The notes under the pieces were generated by a model that was not told the origin of the DNA, made no database searches, and saw nothing but the letters and a program-made list of their open reading frames with translations. The position numbers and the translations under genes were made by a program. From assembly GCF_002727185.1 (NCBI RefSeq), contig NZ_NIZW01000013.1, forward strand, positions 62,001 through 126,000: a DNA stretch of 64,000 nucleotides, in the 5' to 3' direction. Numbering within the stretch: position 1 is the stretch's first letter; each line of letters starts with the position of its first letter. Shown here piece after piece: positions 8,721 to 18,306 of the stretch. The stretch comes from Rhodopirellula bahusiensis. GTDB taxonomy: Bacteria > Planctomycetota > Planctomycetia > Pirellulales > Pirellulaceae.

Positions 8721-9842
8721 TCAGGTGCCGACAGTTTCGTTGGTTTGGAGTTCGACGGTCTTGCCAGTCCGAAAGGACTCATCCGCCGCCGCAACGATCT
8801 TCATTGAGTTGACAGCATCCTGGAGGTGCGCGGTTAGATCGTTGTCTTCTTGGATCGCGTCGAGGAAGAACTGTTGCTCGCGATGGCAAAGGCCGTCGTG
8901 GTCTGGTTCGTCTTCGAGGTGAATCCATTCGTCATCGCGTGCGAATGTGCCTTCGGCGTCGAGCTTGCCGTGGTGCAGACGAATCGATTCGGTTTTTGTG
9001 TGGGCGTCCACATTGTCGCTCTGCCCTTTGGATGACGCTTCTTCCGCAACGATGGAGGCTGCACCATTTGGGCCCACGACATCTTTCACGAAGAATGCCG
9101 TTTCGCTCATCATCGGGCCCCAGCCGGCTTCGTACCAACCGACCGAGCCATCTTCAAACGTGACCTGCAATTGCCCGTAGTTGACCATGCCTTCGGGCAG
9201 TTCATCCGTCAGACGAGCACCAATACCTGAGACTCGTACGGGACGCGAACCGGTCATTTGGCACATCACGTCCACGTAGTGAACGCCACAATCGACGATT
9301 GGAGATACGGTCGACATCAATCGTTTGTGTGTTTCCCAGGTTGCACCGGAGGACGATTGATTGAGGTTCATTCGCATCACCAATGGTTTGCCCAACGTCT
9401 GAGCGATCTCGATGAAACGGTTCCAACTCGGATGGTGCCGGAGGATGTAACCGACCACCACTTTTCGATTGGTCGCGAGCGCTGACGCAACGATCTCTTC
9501 AGCAGCTTCCACGGAATCAGCGAGCGGTTTTTCGACGAAGACGTGGCAACCGGCTTTCAATGCCGTCGTCACGAATCGTGCATGGGTGTCTGGCCAAGTG
9601 GAAACACAAACCGCGTCGGGCTGGGTCGCTTCCAGTGCCTCGTCGAAGTCTTGGTAAGTCGGGTAGTCGCTACCGAGTTCTTGGTTCAGCTTGGCACCGG
9701 ACTCTTTCGACCGGGTGCAAATCCCAACGATTTCAAAGCCGTCGATGGCTTGGTACGCCAACGCGTGGGAGCGTCCCATGTTGCCGGCGCCGACGCAGAG
9801 AATGCGGACGCGGTTGGTGGTGTTCGTTCCGGATGCGGTCAT
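8721..9842 (-). CDS. Cytoplasmic Gfo/Idh/MocA family oxidoreductase of the amino-sugar set
   Basis: 373 residues from the ATG at 9842. A start at 9878 is possible, but 9842 gives TAATG overlap with the nagB stop and a normal Rossmann start (RVRILCVGAGNMGRSH at residue 10). HVFVEKPLAD is the EKP element, VVGYILRHHPSW follows, and VDCGVHYVDVMCQM has the conserved His. No signal peptide, so it is cytosolic, unlike its neighbour. It is the last gene of PIG-L-nagB-oxidoreductase. Family members next to sialic-acid genes include YjhC/NanOx, which turn 2,7-anhydro-Neu5Ac into Neu5Ac and are of this length; that assignment is a hypothesis. Other sugar dehydrogenase roles are equally open. Confidence 0.9.
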   Translation of the reverse strand: MTASGTNTTNRVRILCVGAGNMGRSHALAYQAIDGFEIVGICTRSKESGAKLNQELGSDYPTYQDFDEALEATQPDAVCVSTWPDTHARFVTTALKAGCHVFVEKPLADSVEAAEEIVASALATNRKVVVGYILRHHPSWNRFIEIAQTLGKPLVMRMNLNQSSSGATWETHKRLMSTVSPIVDCGVHYVDVMCQMTGSRPVRVSGIGARLTDELPEGMVNYGQLQVTFEDGSVGWYEAGWGPMMSETAFFVKDVVGPNGAASIVAEEASSKGQSDNVDAHTKTESIRLHHGKLDAEGTFARDDEWIHLEDEPDHDGLCHREQQFFLDAIQEDNDLTAHLQDAVNSMKIVAAADESFRTGKTVELQTNETVGT

Positions 9843-10672
9843 TAAACGGTTTCTCCGTAGGTGGACTGCGAAAGACACTCGGCAGCCGCGTCATCGAGCA
9901 AGTACTGCACGTCGCGATGGGTTTGCAAGAAGGAAGCCGGAATGGTGGAGGTCATCCGACCCTCAATGGCTCGTTGGACGATATCGGCTTTGTGTTCGCC
10001 AAAAGCTAGCAGGCGAATGCGGCGCGATTGCAAAATCGAATCGACGCCCATCGTGATCGCGAGCAAAGGCACATGTTCCATGCCACCGAAATCTTTGACG
10101 GCGTCCAAACGGGTCAGGTTGTCGAGTTTGACCAAACGAGTTCGCGTGTCCTTCGTGGCTCCGGGTTCGTTGAATCCGATGTGACCGGTACGTCCGATTC
10201 CTAACAGTTGCAGATCGATGCCGCCTGTCGACGCGATCAATTCATCGTAGTCACGGCAGTATCCGGGAACCGCTTCCAGTTCAATGGTTCCCTTTGGGAT
10301 ATGAACGTTGGCACGAACGATGTCGATGTGATCGAACAAATGCTCGTTCATGAACCGAACGTAGCTTTGTGCCGCGTCGGGTTTGATTGGGAAGTATTCG
10401 TCGAGGTTGAAGGTGACGACGTTGTGGAACGACAGCCCTTCTTCGCGGTGCATTCGCACCAATTCGCGATAGACGCGGATGGGAGTGGACCCGGTGGCCA
10501 ATCCCAAGACACAGTTTCGATGTTCGGCGGCACGATGACGAATCAGCGAACCGATTTCTCTCGCGACGCGTTTGCTGGCTTCACCCGCATCAGCCAAACG
10601 CAGGACTGATAATCCCGACGTGTGTTTGCTGGGATGATTGAACGGTGCGGGGCTTTCCAATGTACTACTCAT
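9842..10672 (-). CDS. nagB: Glucosamine-6-phosphate deaminase
   Basis: 276 residues, close to the roughly 240-270 of bacterial NagB plus a 20-residue N-terminal extension. GLATGSTP (57-64) is the phosphate loop, FNLDEYF (88-94) carries the catalytic Asp, and GIGRTGHIGFNEPG (158-171) is the His/Glu active-site block; the family usually has GIGxDGHIAFNEP, so Thr and Gly replace Asp and Ala. It converts GlcN-6-P to fructose-6-phosphate and ammonia in the cytosol. Its ATG overlaps the PIG-L stop (ATGA) and its stop overlaps the next start (TAATG), so all three are coupled. This is the link from amino-sugar uptake to glycolysis. Confidence 0.93.
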   Translation of the reverse strand: MSSTLESPAPFNHPSKHTSGLSVLRLADAGEASKRVAREIGSLIRHRAAEHRNCVLGLATGSTPIRVYRELVRMHREEGLSFHNVVTFNLDEYFPIKPDAAQSYVRFMNEHLFDHIDIVRANVHIPKGTIELEAVPGYCRDYDELIASTGGIDLQLLGIGRTGHIGFNEPGATKDTRTRLVKLDNLTRLDAVKDFGGMEHVPLLAITMGVDSILQSRRIRLLAFGEHKADIVQRAIEGRMTSTIPASFLQTHRDVQYLLDDAAAECLSQSTYGETV

Positions 10673-11526
10673 GAGTGGGTCGCTTGCAAGGCAGAGTCGA
10701 TAGAAAGGGATGATTTGTCATTGGGAAACAGCGTGGCAAGTAGGTCATCGCTTGGGTGCCCATGCCCGCGATGTTGCACGAACGCTTCCGCGGCTTGTGT
10801 TCCGATATCGGTGCCCCGTGACCGGCTGTGCTCTCGCATCGCCGTCAGGTATTCGTCGATGCCGTTGTGGGATCGCAACCATTCCAGTTGGCTTTTGTGG
10901 TGGGCCAACATTTGTGTCTTTGTTTCGAGCTGGTCGCTGATGTCGATGAACGTGGTCGGTGTGATCGCATTGCCCATGCGGTCTTCGCCATCGTGCCCAT
11001 CGGTGTAATACAAATACGGCACCTGGGATCCTTCGATGACAGGTTCTTCCGATGCGTTTGGGGCTGCGTAGACGAAACTGGCTGCTCTTCCCAGTTGACC
11101 TGTGATTTCGTGATCCGCGTGGTAGTCCGACATCGGCATCGTGATCACCAATGTGGGCGCGATGCGTCGAAAGAGATCAATCGACTTTTGAAGCGACACG
11201 CGGTCGTAGACAAGCCGACCATCGGGTTCACCAAGCGTGTGAAATGTTGCTCCGATGGATTCGGCGGCGTTGACGCCTTCAGCGAATCGAATGCGAGCGG
11301 TTTCTTCTGGTCCCTCGCTCATCGACCCGCAGTCGCCCGCGGTGACCGAGGTGATGTGCACTTCCCAGCCGGACTCTTGCAAGCGAACCAAAGTGCCACC
11401 GCAAGAGATCTCCGCATCATCGGGGTGGGCCATGAACGCGAGCGCCACTTTTCGATTGAGGACGGAGGAGCGGTGTGGCATGGCGGAGTGACTCTCGGTT
11501 GGGGGATGCGATTTGTCGTGGATCAT
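10669..11526 (-). CDS. PIG-L (LmbE-type) N-acetylglucosaminyl deacetylase
   Basis: 285 residues. AHPDDAE (33-39) is the zinc-binding motif of the PIG-L/LmbE/MshB family, and DYHADHEITG supplies the third His. The family removes acetyl groups from GlcNAc-containing substrates. It is first in a coupled set directly before nagB. In many Bacteroidetes NagB and a PIG-L domain are fused in one protein, so a joint role in amino-sugar breakdown is likely; it may replace NagA, which is absent from the window. A substrate other than GlcNAc-6-P, such as a thiol precursor, cannot be excluded. ATG choice is uncertain: a second ATG lies 15 codons in. Confidence 0.9.
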   Translation of the reverse strand: MIHDKSHPPTESHSAMPHRSSVLNRKVALAFMAHPDDAEISCGGTLVRLQESGWEVHITSVTAGDCGSMSEGPEETARIRFAEGVNAAESIGATFHTLGEPDGRLVYDRVSLQKSIDLFRRIAPTLVITMPMSDYHADHEITGQLGRAASFVYAAPNASEEPVIEGSQVPYLYYTDGHDGEDRMGNAITPTTFIDISDQLETKTQMLAHHKSQLEWLRSHNGIDEYLTAMREHSRSRGTDIGTQAAEAFVQHRGHGHPSDDLLATLFPNDKSSLSIDSALQATHS

Positions 11527-11584
11527 TCTGCAGAGTTACGGATAGCGTTTCTCCACGAGAATTGCCCTTTTGTGGTACTTTGTT

Positions 11585-11652
11585 TGCGCGTCGAACGGGA
11601 TGATTATGAAACTATGCGCATTTTTCAGGGAAGTAATACTGTTTGTGCGCAT
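11585..11652. promoter_or_regulatory. Three evenly spaced TGCGC boxes in the PIG-L/AraC divergent region
   Basis: TGCGCG at 11585, TGCGCAT at 11615 and TGCGCAT at 11646 are spaced 30 and 31 bases start to start, about three helical turns, so they face the same side of the DNA. They lie between the PIG-L start (11526) and the AraC-family start (11764). AraC proteins often bind phased direct repeats in their own divergent promoter, so these are candidate sites for that regulator. The boxes are short and may be chance. Confidence 0.4.
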
Positions 11653-11763
11653 CCAGCTACGATGCTAGTGATGAGTCGATTGACGTCGCGAAGCCATGTG
11701 GCGCGACGGTGATCACCTGGTCCAAGCTGCGTCCCACACACACACGAAGCGATTTTTGATTGC

Positions 11764-12633
11764 ATGAAAGCCTCTTACGAAAAGCTGGTTCCCGATGATG
11801 GGCAATCGTTCCGTTGCTTCAACCGAGCGTCGTTGCAATCTCCGGTGAAATGGCATCGCCATCCGGAGGTTGAACTGACCTACATACCGTCGGGAGTCGG
11901 TTCGCGAATGGTGGGTGATCACCTTGGCAGCTACACGGACCATGACTTGGTACTGCTCGGTTCAGAGTTGCCTCATACGTGGGCGTCCGATGAGTACCGT
12001 GGCCAGGTCTACGACCTGCATTCCGCGATGGTGTTGCAATTTCATCCTGACTTCTTAGGGCCAGACTTCTTTCGACTCAATGAGATGGTTGATGTCCATC
12101 ACCTGCTTCATCGCGCCAGTCGTGGGTTGTGGTTTCCGGCGAGCATGGCTCAAACGGTCGGCAACCAATTGATCGAGTTGGAACAGCTGCGTGGTGCGAG
12201 TCGTCTCGTCGCCTTGCTATCGATTCTCGATCAACTTGCCAGTTGTTCTGAAGCGGAACCGTTGGCGTCGCATCTTTATCGAGCCAGTTACAACGAAGAG
12301 GTTGAGACTCGCATTCAAGTGATATGCGACCACATCACGCACCATCTCACCGATCCGGATCTCACGCACAGCGAACTGGCGGAGCTAGCGGACATGAACG
12401 CGTCCGCCTTCAGTCGTTTCTTCAAGCAGTCGACCGGCAGAACCGTGTCCGCTTACATCAACGAACTAAGAATCGGATTCGCTTGCCGGTTGCTGACCGA
12501 CACCGACGATTCAATCTTGTCGATCAGTCAGCAATCGGGCTACCAGAACTTGTCGAACTTCAATCGGCGTTTTCAACAACATCGAAAGATGACGCCTCGC
12601 GAGTACCGCAACCGAGTCCGGATCGCCGTTTGA
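11764..12633 (+). CDS. AraC-family transcriptional regulator with cupin-type sensor
   Basis: 289 residues. N-terminal part has WHRHPEVELTYIPSG and LLGSELPHTW, the pattern of an AraC-type beta-barrel ligand domain. The C-terminal 100 residues hold the two helix-turn-helix units: LTHSELAELADMNASAFSRFF for the first and SILSISQQSGYQNLSNFNRRF for the second, ending MTPREYR. It is read away from the PIG-L/nagB set and toward the 565-residue secreted-protein gene, with 10 bases between stops. It probably senses a sugar and controls the amino-sugar genes on one or both sides; direction of control is unknown. No clear ribosome site precedes the ATG. Confidence 0.92.
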   Translation: MKASYEKLVPDDGQSFRCFNRASLQSPVKWHRHPEVELTYIPSGVGSRMVGDHLGSYTDHDLVLLGSELPHTWASDEYRGQVYDLHSAMVLQFHPDFLGPDFFRLNEMVDVHHLLHRASRGLWFPASMAQTVGNQLIELEQLRGASRLVALLSILDQLASCSEAEPLASHLYRASYNEEVETRIQVICDHITHHLTDPDLTHSELAELADMNASAFSRFFKQSTGRTVSAYINELRIGFACRLLTDTDDSILSISQQSGYQNLSNFNRRFQQHRKMTPREYRNRVRIAV

Positions 12634-12643
12634 ACCGTCTGCG

Positions 12644-14341
12644 TCAATCGCTGGAATTGTTCTCTGAGATCGATTTCGTCAGCTTGACCTTCATCTTCAG
12701 TGCCTTGCGACGCCATTTGGCGGCCTCCTGTTGATCGCCCGCTTTGACGAAGGCATCGGAGACGACCATGAATGCCTCGGACAAAATCTTTGGATCTTGC
12801 GGGTCCTCGGCGGCTTGAATCTGTCGCACGAATTCATCGATTTTCTCGCGGACTTCCGGCAATGCACAAATTCGTTCTCCTTCTCGCGTTGAGCAACCGA
12901 AGACAACTCCGGCGAGTTTGTCATAGTCGCCAAGTAGGTCGGTGCCTTTGGGAACCAATCGAACCTCGAAGGATTGTTCCACTTCTCCGGAAACTTCCAA
13001 TCGAAAACCTCGGCGCCCGAGCACAATTGGGATCTCAAAGCGATCATCATGGACATGGACGTTCCACTTCCCCGTTGGCAAACGTAGTGTTGAAATTCCG
13101 TCGTCGCCGGTGATATCGACGAACGTTGAAGGGAAGAGAGGGTGCGATCGCTGCTCTTGGAAGTAAGCGAGCAAGTCTGGTGTGTCAAAATAGTCTTCGC
13201 TGCGAGTCAAAGGACGCCCGTATACTTGCGACCCCCAGTTCTTCCATTTGACATTTGGGTAGGTGCTCACCTTGATAGCATCGATCGGAGTGTCGTCTAG
13301 ATCGACCATGCTAATGCGACACGAGTGCAACGGTTCCATCTCCAAGGTGATCGAGTTCGTAAAAGGCGGTTCGGTGACAACCGGATGTCCAAAGTTGCTG
13401 TTCAACCGATCCGCTGATTGTGGAGATCGAACGCGGTGTGATTCCGTGAGCCCAATGATCTGAATGGGTTCGTTTTTTGGCCACGCTTCGATATGAAAGT
13501 TGCCTTCCGCATCGATTGGGGCCCAGGTCGACCACGTCAATCGATCGCGAGCGGACTTTGGAGGAACCGTCTTGGCCAGAATTCGTCCCTCGTTGACGGG
13601 GCGAGGAACGCTTGCTTCAAGCTCACCGGAGATTGACACTGCTGGTTGAAGAGGAACGTCCATTGAATCGTTCAGACCAGGAGCCAGCGTGACTTGAAAA
13701 ACTTCGCTGAAGTGTGTCGCTTTCCCATTGAGTATGCGAACAAGCAGGAAGTCACATTCAGCTGGGTACAACTGGTCGACACATACTTGGCCGTCACGAA
13801 CATCACTGTGGAAGCTGTTGCTCCATGATCCAACGTCGGAGCGAACGACCCGGATTTGATCGAGACGGAAGTCGTCTGAATCTTCGATTGTTGGCCGGAA
13901 GCCTATGCTCGCTGCCGGTTTCATCTCGACGGGGAACACGTCGTCTGGTGGGACGTCGATATGGACGGAATCTTCCAAGCAAAATGAGTCGTGACGCACA
14001 CGCACCGAGACTTGCAAAGTCCGCGTGTTTTCGCTGGCGTCTCGGTAGAACGGATATGCAACGATTGCGATTCCATCCCGGTTGGTAGCAACCGTTGTTG
14101 GCTTCATTTTGGATTGATCTTCACCGTCGGCTCGCCAGACGCCATGACCTTGAGAAGATCGAAGTGCCCACGGCGTTACCTCCGCACCATCAATGGGATC
14201 GCCTTTGTCATTTGTCACCTTCAGTTCAAACGTTAGCGTCGCTTGCTCGCCGACGATTTGGAACAGATCGTCGTCGGCCGAAAGTGAGTGACGACCGGTC
14301 GCCGCGAACAACACGATGACGAGGGGCAGCAAAAGTCTCAT
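12644..14341 (-). CDS. Secreted protein with carboxypeptidase-regulatory-like (Ig-fold) domains, function unknown
   Basis: 565 residues from an ATG with AAGGA 9 bases upstream; the frame is open 44 codons further up but that part lacks a signal. The signal peptide is MRLLLPLVIVLFAATG. About residues 30-110 (LTFELKVTNDKGDPIDGAEVTPW) look like a carboxypeptidase-regulatory or CNA-B-type beta sandwich. The rest is beta-rich, and the last 70 residues are helical (SEAFMVVSDAFVKAGDQQEAAKWRRKAL), like one TPR. No catalytic motif is visible. It follows the AGE epimerase by 101 bases on the same strand, so it may be the last gene of the sialic-acid set or an independent gene. Confidence 0.82.
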   Translation of the reverse strand: MRLLLPLVIVLFAATGRHSLSADDDLFQIVGEQATLTFELKVTNDKGDPIDGAEVTPWALRSSQGHGVWRADGEDQSKMKPTTVATNRDGIAIVAYPFYRDASENTRTLQVSVRVRHDSFCLEDSVHIDVPPDDVFPVEMKPAASIGFRPTIEDSDDFRLDQIRVVRSDVGSWSNSFHSDVRDGQVCVDQLYPAECDFLLVRILNGKATHFSEVFQVTLAPGLNDSMDVPLQPAVSISGELEASVPRPVNEGRILAKTVPPKSARDRLTWSTWAPIDAEGNFHIEAWPKNEPIQIIGLTESHRVRSPQSADRLNSNFGHPVVTEPPFTNSITLEMEPLHSCRISMVDLDDTPIDAIKVSTYPNVKWKNWGSQVYGRPLTRSEDYFDTPDLLAYFQEQRSHPLFPSTFVDITGDDGISTLRLPTGKWNVHVHDDRFEIPIVLGRRGFRLEVSGEVEQSFEVRLVPKGTDLLGDYDKLAGVVFGCSTREGERICALPEVREKIDEFVRQIQAAEDPQDPKILSEAFMVVSDAFVKAGDQQEAAKWRRKALKMKVKLTKSISENNSSD

Positions 14342-14442
14342 GGCAAGTTGTCCTTGAGGTTCACGAGTGCACGCGTCAATCGACGCCAGACGCGTCCCTG
14401 TATTGTATGGGAGCTTCCGGCGCGATGGCGATTTCTCCACGC

Positions 14443-15618
14443 TCAAACGAAATCTTTCTGCAGCCACTTCCAAGCCAGGTGTTGCATTCGTGGCAAGTGA
14501 AAAGGGCCCTTCCAGAGGTTGCCCTTGAGTTCACTGCTGATGCTGCCATCGCGGTGCAAGTACCCGAACCATTCGCCGTGGTGAGCGTCGGGGAAGTGGG
14601 AGTAAGCCCACTCGTGAGCCAAGCGGTGCCAGCTGGCATACTTCTCGTCCCCTGTTAGCAGGTGAGCAAGCAAGGTCGCGAGAATGGTTTCGTTCTGCGG
14701 CCACCAAAATTTCATGTCGTGCCAGTATTCTTGGACCGGCAATCCATGCACGTCAACAAAGTAGAGGATGCCTCCGTGCTTCTGATCCCAGCCTCGATGC
14801 CACATCCAATCGAGCATTTGGCATCCGGTTTGGATCAGAGACTGGTCTTTGCGAAGGTGCCCCTCCCACAGGATGAACCAGGCTCCTTCGATGGCGTGTC
14901 CAGGGTTGAGTGTGCGGCCGTCAAAGTGGTCCAGGATCTCACCGTTGAGGCCAACCGTTTCCATCACACATTCAATGTTCGGCTTCAAATGAAATTCGCG
15001 AATATTGGTGATGCATCGATCGATCCAGTCATTGGCGGTTTCGAGATCGATTGACTGACGCAGTTCTTGAGCGGTGGCGATCGTCATCATCGGGAAACCG
15101 ATGCCGCGGGTTGGACGAGTGCCGGTGTATTTCGAGCTGGCTTCTTCGCTGTTCAGATTGTGATCGACGAACCGCTGGAACGTTTCGTTGGCACGCTCGC
15201 GGTAATTAGCTTCGCCGGTTGCCATGGCGAGCTCGCCGTACGCAATCGCCGCGAAACACTCGGAGTAGGCGTAACGTCGTTTTCGGATCGGTCGACCATC
15301 TTGGGTGACGTGGAACCACATGCGGCCATCGGTTGGATCAAAGCAATGCTGATCCAGAAACGCCGCACCTTGGATGGCGATCCGCAGCCAATCTTCACGT
15401 GGTTCGACGTTGTTGTAGAGTTCGCCAAGCAGCCACGTGCCACGGCCTTGTTGCCAAACACCTTTGTCGGTGTCGATCACGGTTCCGTCGCGATTCAGCG
15501 AAGTGAGGAACCCACCGTGCTCATGGTCAACGGCGTGCGTCAGCCAAAACGGAAGTGTGTCGTTGAGAAGTCCGTCTCGATACACATCGACTAGTTCTCG
15601 CCGCCTCGTGGGATTCAC
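14443..15618 (-). CDS. AGE-family epimerase (N-acylglucosamine 2-epimerase)
   Basis: 391 residues, the normal size for this (alpha/alpha)6-barrel family (renin-binding protein relatives, about 390-420). Motifs along the barrel include DHEHGGFLTSLNRDG near the N-terminus, QQGRGTWLLGELYN, HAIEGAWFILW and KFWWPQNETI. The family interconverts GlcNAc and ManNAc. Placed after NanA, it would turn ManNAc into GlcNAc without phosphorylation, replacing the NanK/NanE route. The start is GTG with GGAG 9 bases upstream; only 3 bases separate it from the transporter stop, so it is coupled. Cellobiose or mannose epimerase activity occurs in the wider family, but the neighbours favour ManNAc. Confidence 0.92.
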   Translation of the reverse strand: MNPTRRRELVDVYRDGLLNDTLPFWLTHAVDHEHGGFLTSLNRDGTVIDTDKGVWQQGRGTWLLGELYNNVEPREDWLRIAIQGAAFLDQHCFDPTDGRMWFHVTQDGRPIRKRRYAYSECFAAIAYGELAMATGEANYRERANETFQRFVDHNLNSEEASSKYTGTRPTRGIGFPMMTIATAQELRQSIDLETANDWIDRCITNIREFHLKPNIECVMETVGLNGEILDHFDGRTLNPGHAIEGAWFILWEGHLRKDQSLIQTGCQMLDWMWHRGWDQKHGGILYFVDVHGLPVQEYWHDMKFWWPQNETILATLLAHLLTGDEKYASWHRLAHEWAYSHFPDAHHGEWFGYLHRDGSISSELKGNLWKGPFHLPRMQHLAWKWLQKDFV

Positions 15619-15621
15619 CGC

Positions 15622-18306
15622 TCAGGACTCCGCTTTGTTCAGTGTGTGGATCGTCAATCCTTCCAACGAATCGCTGGGGCGAGAGCTGATCAAACTGGCC
15701 AAATATCCCGAGCAAACGCAACTCACAATGCCACACGTCGTGTAGAGGTACCCGTTGACGGCGGTGTATCGCCAAAGACCAAACATCGTCGCAGCGCCGA
15801 ACGCGGCCCCGACCATGGCCCCACTCGAGTTGGCTCGCGTGGTCAGTCCACCGAGTAGAAACAGCCCGCCGAGGACTCCCATGAACAGACCGATCACGAC
15901 AATGAACGTGTCAAACAGCGACTTGATGCCGGGATCGACAAAGACCAACCCGAACAGTGTTCCTAGCACTCCAATCAGAAACGTTAGTGTCCGAGCGGCG
16001 AACAGGTAGCCTCGTTCGTTCCGGCACAAACTCAGCGGTCGAAAGAAGTCGGTGACCAGCGCCGTCGCCGTTGAATTCATGCTGGTCGAGACAGTTGATT
16101 GGGCTGCCGCGAAAACTCCGGCGACGATCAGGCCAGCCAATCCAATTGGCATCTCACGCGCAATGAACAGCGGGAAGACTTGATCGGTCGTGATCGAGGG
16201 CGATAGTCGCTCGGGATGGGAATGGTAGAAACCGTGCAGTGCCGTTCCAATCCCAAAGAACAGCAACGTCGCTGGGATCGTTAAGAAGGCGTTCGTCCAA
16301 ATCGAACGAGCCGCCAGTGACTGCGACGCCGTGGTCATGTAACGCTGAACAACGGCTTGGTCGGCGGTGTAAGAAGACAGGTTTTGACCAATTGCACCAA
16401 CGACGATCACCCACAACGCGATCTGGGCATGCGTGGGGCTGAGGTGAAGGTTGGCGATCCGCAATTTGTCAGCATCAATCGCGTGCGACCAACTTCCTCC
16501 AAAGCCACCGTCGGTTCCGGTGATCAACAAGAGAATTGCGAGGAAGGCTCCGCCAAGCAGCACGACGGTTTGGATTGTGTCGGTCCAAATGACCGCTTCG
16601 ATCCCACCGAGCGTGCTGTACGCAATGCTGAGTCCACCCATCAACAACACCGACTGCTGCGGTGTCAGCGGCGTCGCAACCGACAACGCCAATCCGGTCA
16701 GCGACATCACCACCGCCATGCGGAAGACATGGAACAGTGAAAAACTGAGGCTGCCGAACCAACGCACCGACCGGTTGAAACGCTTTTCGAGGTATTCGTA
16801 AGCACTGGTGGCGTCGATGCGACGGAAGAATGGCATCGCGACATAAACGGCAACGATCGCGACCAGAGGAATCGTGAAGTTGCCAATCGAGTACGTCCAG
16901 TCTTGCGCGTAGGCCTTCGACGGAATGCCAGTGAACGTCACCGAACTGAGCATCGTTGCGAAGATGCTGCATCCGGCGGCCCACCACGGAATTTGGCTGC
17001 CGCCGCGAAAGTAGTCATCGGTCGTTCGGTTTCGACGAGCGAAGTAGACGCCGATGCCGACCATCGATAGCAAATAGCCAAAAAGAACGAGGTAGTTCAG
17101 CGTTCCAAAGCTGCGATCAGGTTCGGCGAGGGTGATTTGGTACACAGACGGCGTTCGCACCCGCGGGCGTATCTCGCCCGAAGCGACAACGATCGAATCG
17201 TTCCAGTGAACCGCGGTGGTCGTCACCTGATTCGCGGGGCTGGTGCCGGTCTCGGTCCAAGTGTCCGTGATTGTGTGATAAGCGAACGTCTTCTTTGGAA
17301 AGCCAGGGTGATCATCCTTCAATTCATCGGCTTGGCCGAACAGGCTTCCGTCGTCGCCGCCCAACACGACGATGTGACTCTGGCCGATGTGCGTCGCCGT
17401 CCCCGCCATCACGCTTTGTGGAGCATCAGCCTTCTGCTGCCAAGTGTTGGTGCTGGGCCGATAAGCCCAATTGTCGGTCAGGAACTCGACTTCTTCGTCT
17501 GTTTGCCTTCGACCACTGATGACGTACAGACACGTTTCGTATCCGTCGTGCTGAGCCGCCGTCACGTGCAGTGCTCGCGGTGGGCCAGGGCAATTGGCCA
17601 ACGCAGTCCATTTCAACTGAGTCGGATCATCGGACTGGCCGAGATTCAGTGCCCAGAGCTTCGAGGTCGCGGTGGACAACTCAGTGGCGCTCTGACCGCC
17701 GATGATGTAAACAACATTCCCGATGATTTGAGCGGACGCGTGCGCACATGATTCGGTCAAAGGAGGGAACGAAACTCGCCCAATCTTTTGCGTCGAAGCG
17801 TCCCACTGCAATAAATAGACGTCGCGGAACGTCTCATCGGAATCATTGCCACCCAGGCACAACAGTCCGTGATGAATGGACTGAGTCGGCGAAATCGAAA
17901 CGGAAGCACCATATGCGACAGGACGCGGAAGCTTCTCTGCGTTGATCCACTGGAAACTGTCTTCATCGGAGTCACCTTCGGTCGGTTCACCGGTGCGTGC
18001 CAACACATAGATCGAGTCATGCCAGGCTTTTTCCGATTCCCAAACTGGTTTCGGGAAATTCGCTCCGCCAGCAACGATCAAAGCGTCATTGTCGACTCCT
18101 ACGAAAGGCCCAGCCACTCCGAGCGAGTCGGGAATCGACGGAAGGTCGTTCCATCTAAACCATTGGTTCGCGTTGGTTTGAGCTTCGGCAGTCTTGCTGG
18201 CAAGGGCAGCCAAGACTATCGCGATGCACACGCCCAATCCGATGCGATGTGTGGTGCCGATCCAACGACGTTGGCAACTCGATGGCAGTGAGTTAAAGGC
18301 GATCAT
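15622..18306 (-). CDS. Kelch-repeat (NanM-like mutarotase) domain fused to a sodium:solute symporter
   Basis: 894 residues in two parts. After a signal peptide ([21 protein letters not shown]) residues about 45-375 carry kelch blades, with [28 protein letters not shown] and VLGGDDGS, as in N-acetylneuraminate mutarotase NanM. From about 400 on there is an SSS symporter: [18 protein letters not shown], the [23 protein letters not shown] entry helix, [15 protein letters not shown] and about a dozen further helices. A periplasmic anomerase tethered to a Na+/sialic acid importer would hand over the right anomer. It overlaps the NanA stop (ATGA). A sugar other than sialic acid is possible but less likely between NanA and the epimerase. 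Confidence 0.93.
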   Translation of the reverse strand: MIAFNSLPSSCQRRWIGTTHRIGLGVCIAIVLAALASKTAEAQTNANQWFRWNDLPSIPDSLGVAGPFVGVDNDALIVAGGANFPKPVWESEKAWHDSIYVLARTGEPTEGDSDEDSFQWINAEKLPRPVAYGASVSISPTQSIHHGLLCLGGNDSDETFRDVYLLQWDASTQKIGRVSFPPLTESCAHASAQIIGNVVYIIGGQSATELSTATSKLWALNLGQSDDPTQLKWTALANCPGPPRALHVTAAQHDGYETCLYVISGRRQTDEEVEFLTDNWAYRPSTNTWQQKADAPQSVMAGTATHIGQSHIVVLGGDDGSLFGQADELKDDHPGFPKKTFAYHTITDTWTETGTSPANQVTTTAVHWNDSIVVASGEIRPRVRTPSVYQITLAEPDRSFGTLNYLVLFGYLLSMVGIGVYFARRNRTTDDYFRGGSQIPWWAAGCSIFATMLSSVTFTGIPSKAYAQDWTYSIGNFTIPLVAIVAVYVAMPFFRRIDATSAYEYLEKRFNRSVRWFGSLSFSLFHVFRMAVVMSLTGLALSVATPLTPQQSVLLMGGLSIAYSTLGGIEAVIWTDTIQTVVLLGGAFLAILLLITGTDGGFGGSWSHAIDADKLRIANLHLSPTHAQIALWVIVVGAIGQNLSSYTADQAVVQRYMTTASQSLAARSIWTNAFLTIPATLLFFGIGTALHGFYHSHPERLSPSITTDQVFPLFIAREMPIGLAGLIVAGVFAAAQSTVSTSMNSTATALVTDFFRPLSLCRNERGYLFAARTLTFLIGVLGTLFGLVFVDPGIKSLFDTFIVVIGLFMGVLGGLFLLGGLTTRANSSGAMVGAAFGAATMFGLWRYTAVNGYLYTTCGIVSCVCSGYLASLISSRPSDSLEGLTIHTLNKAES

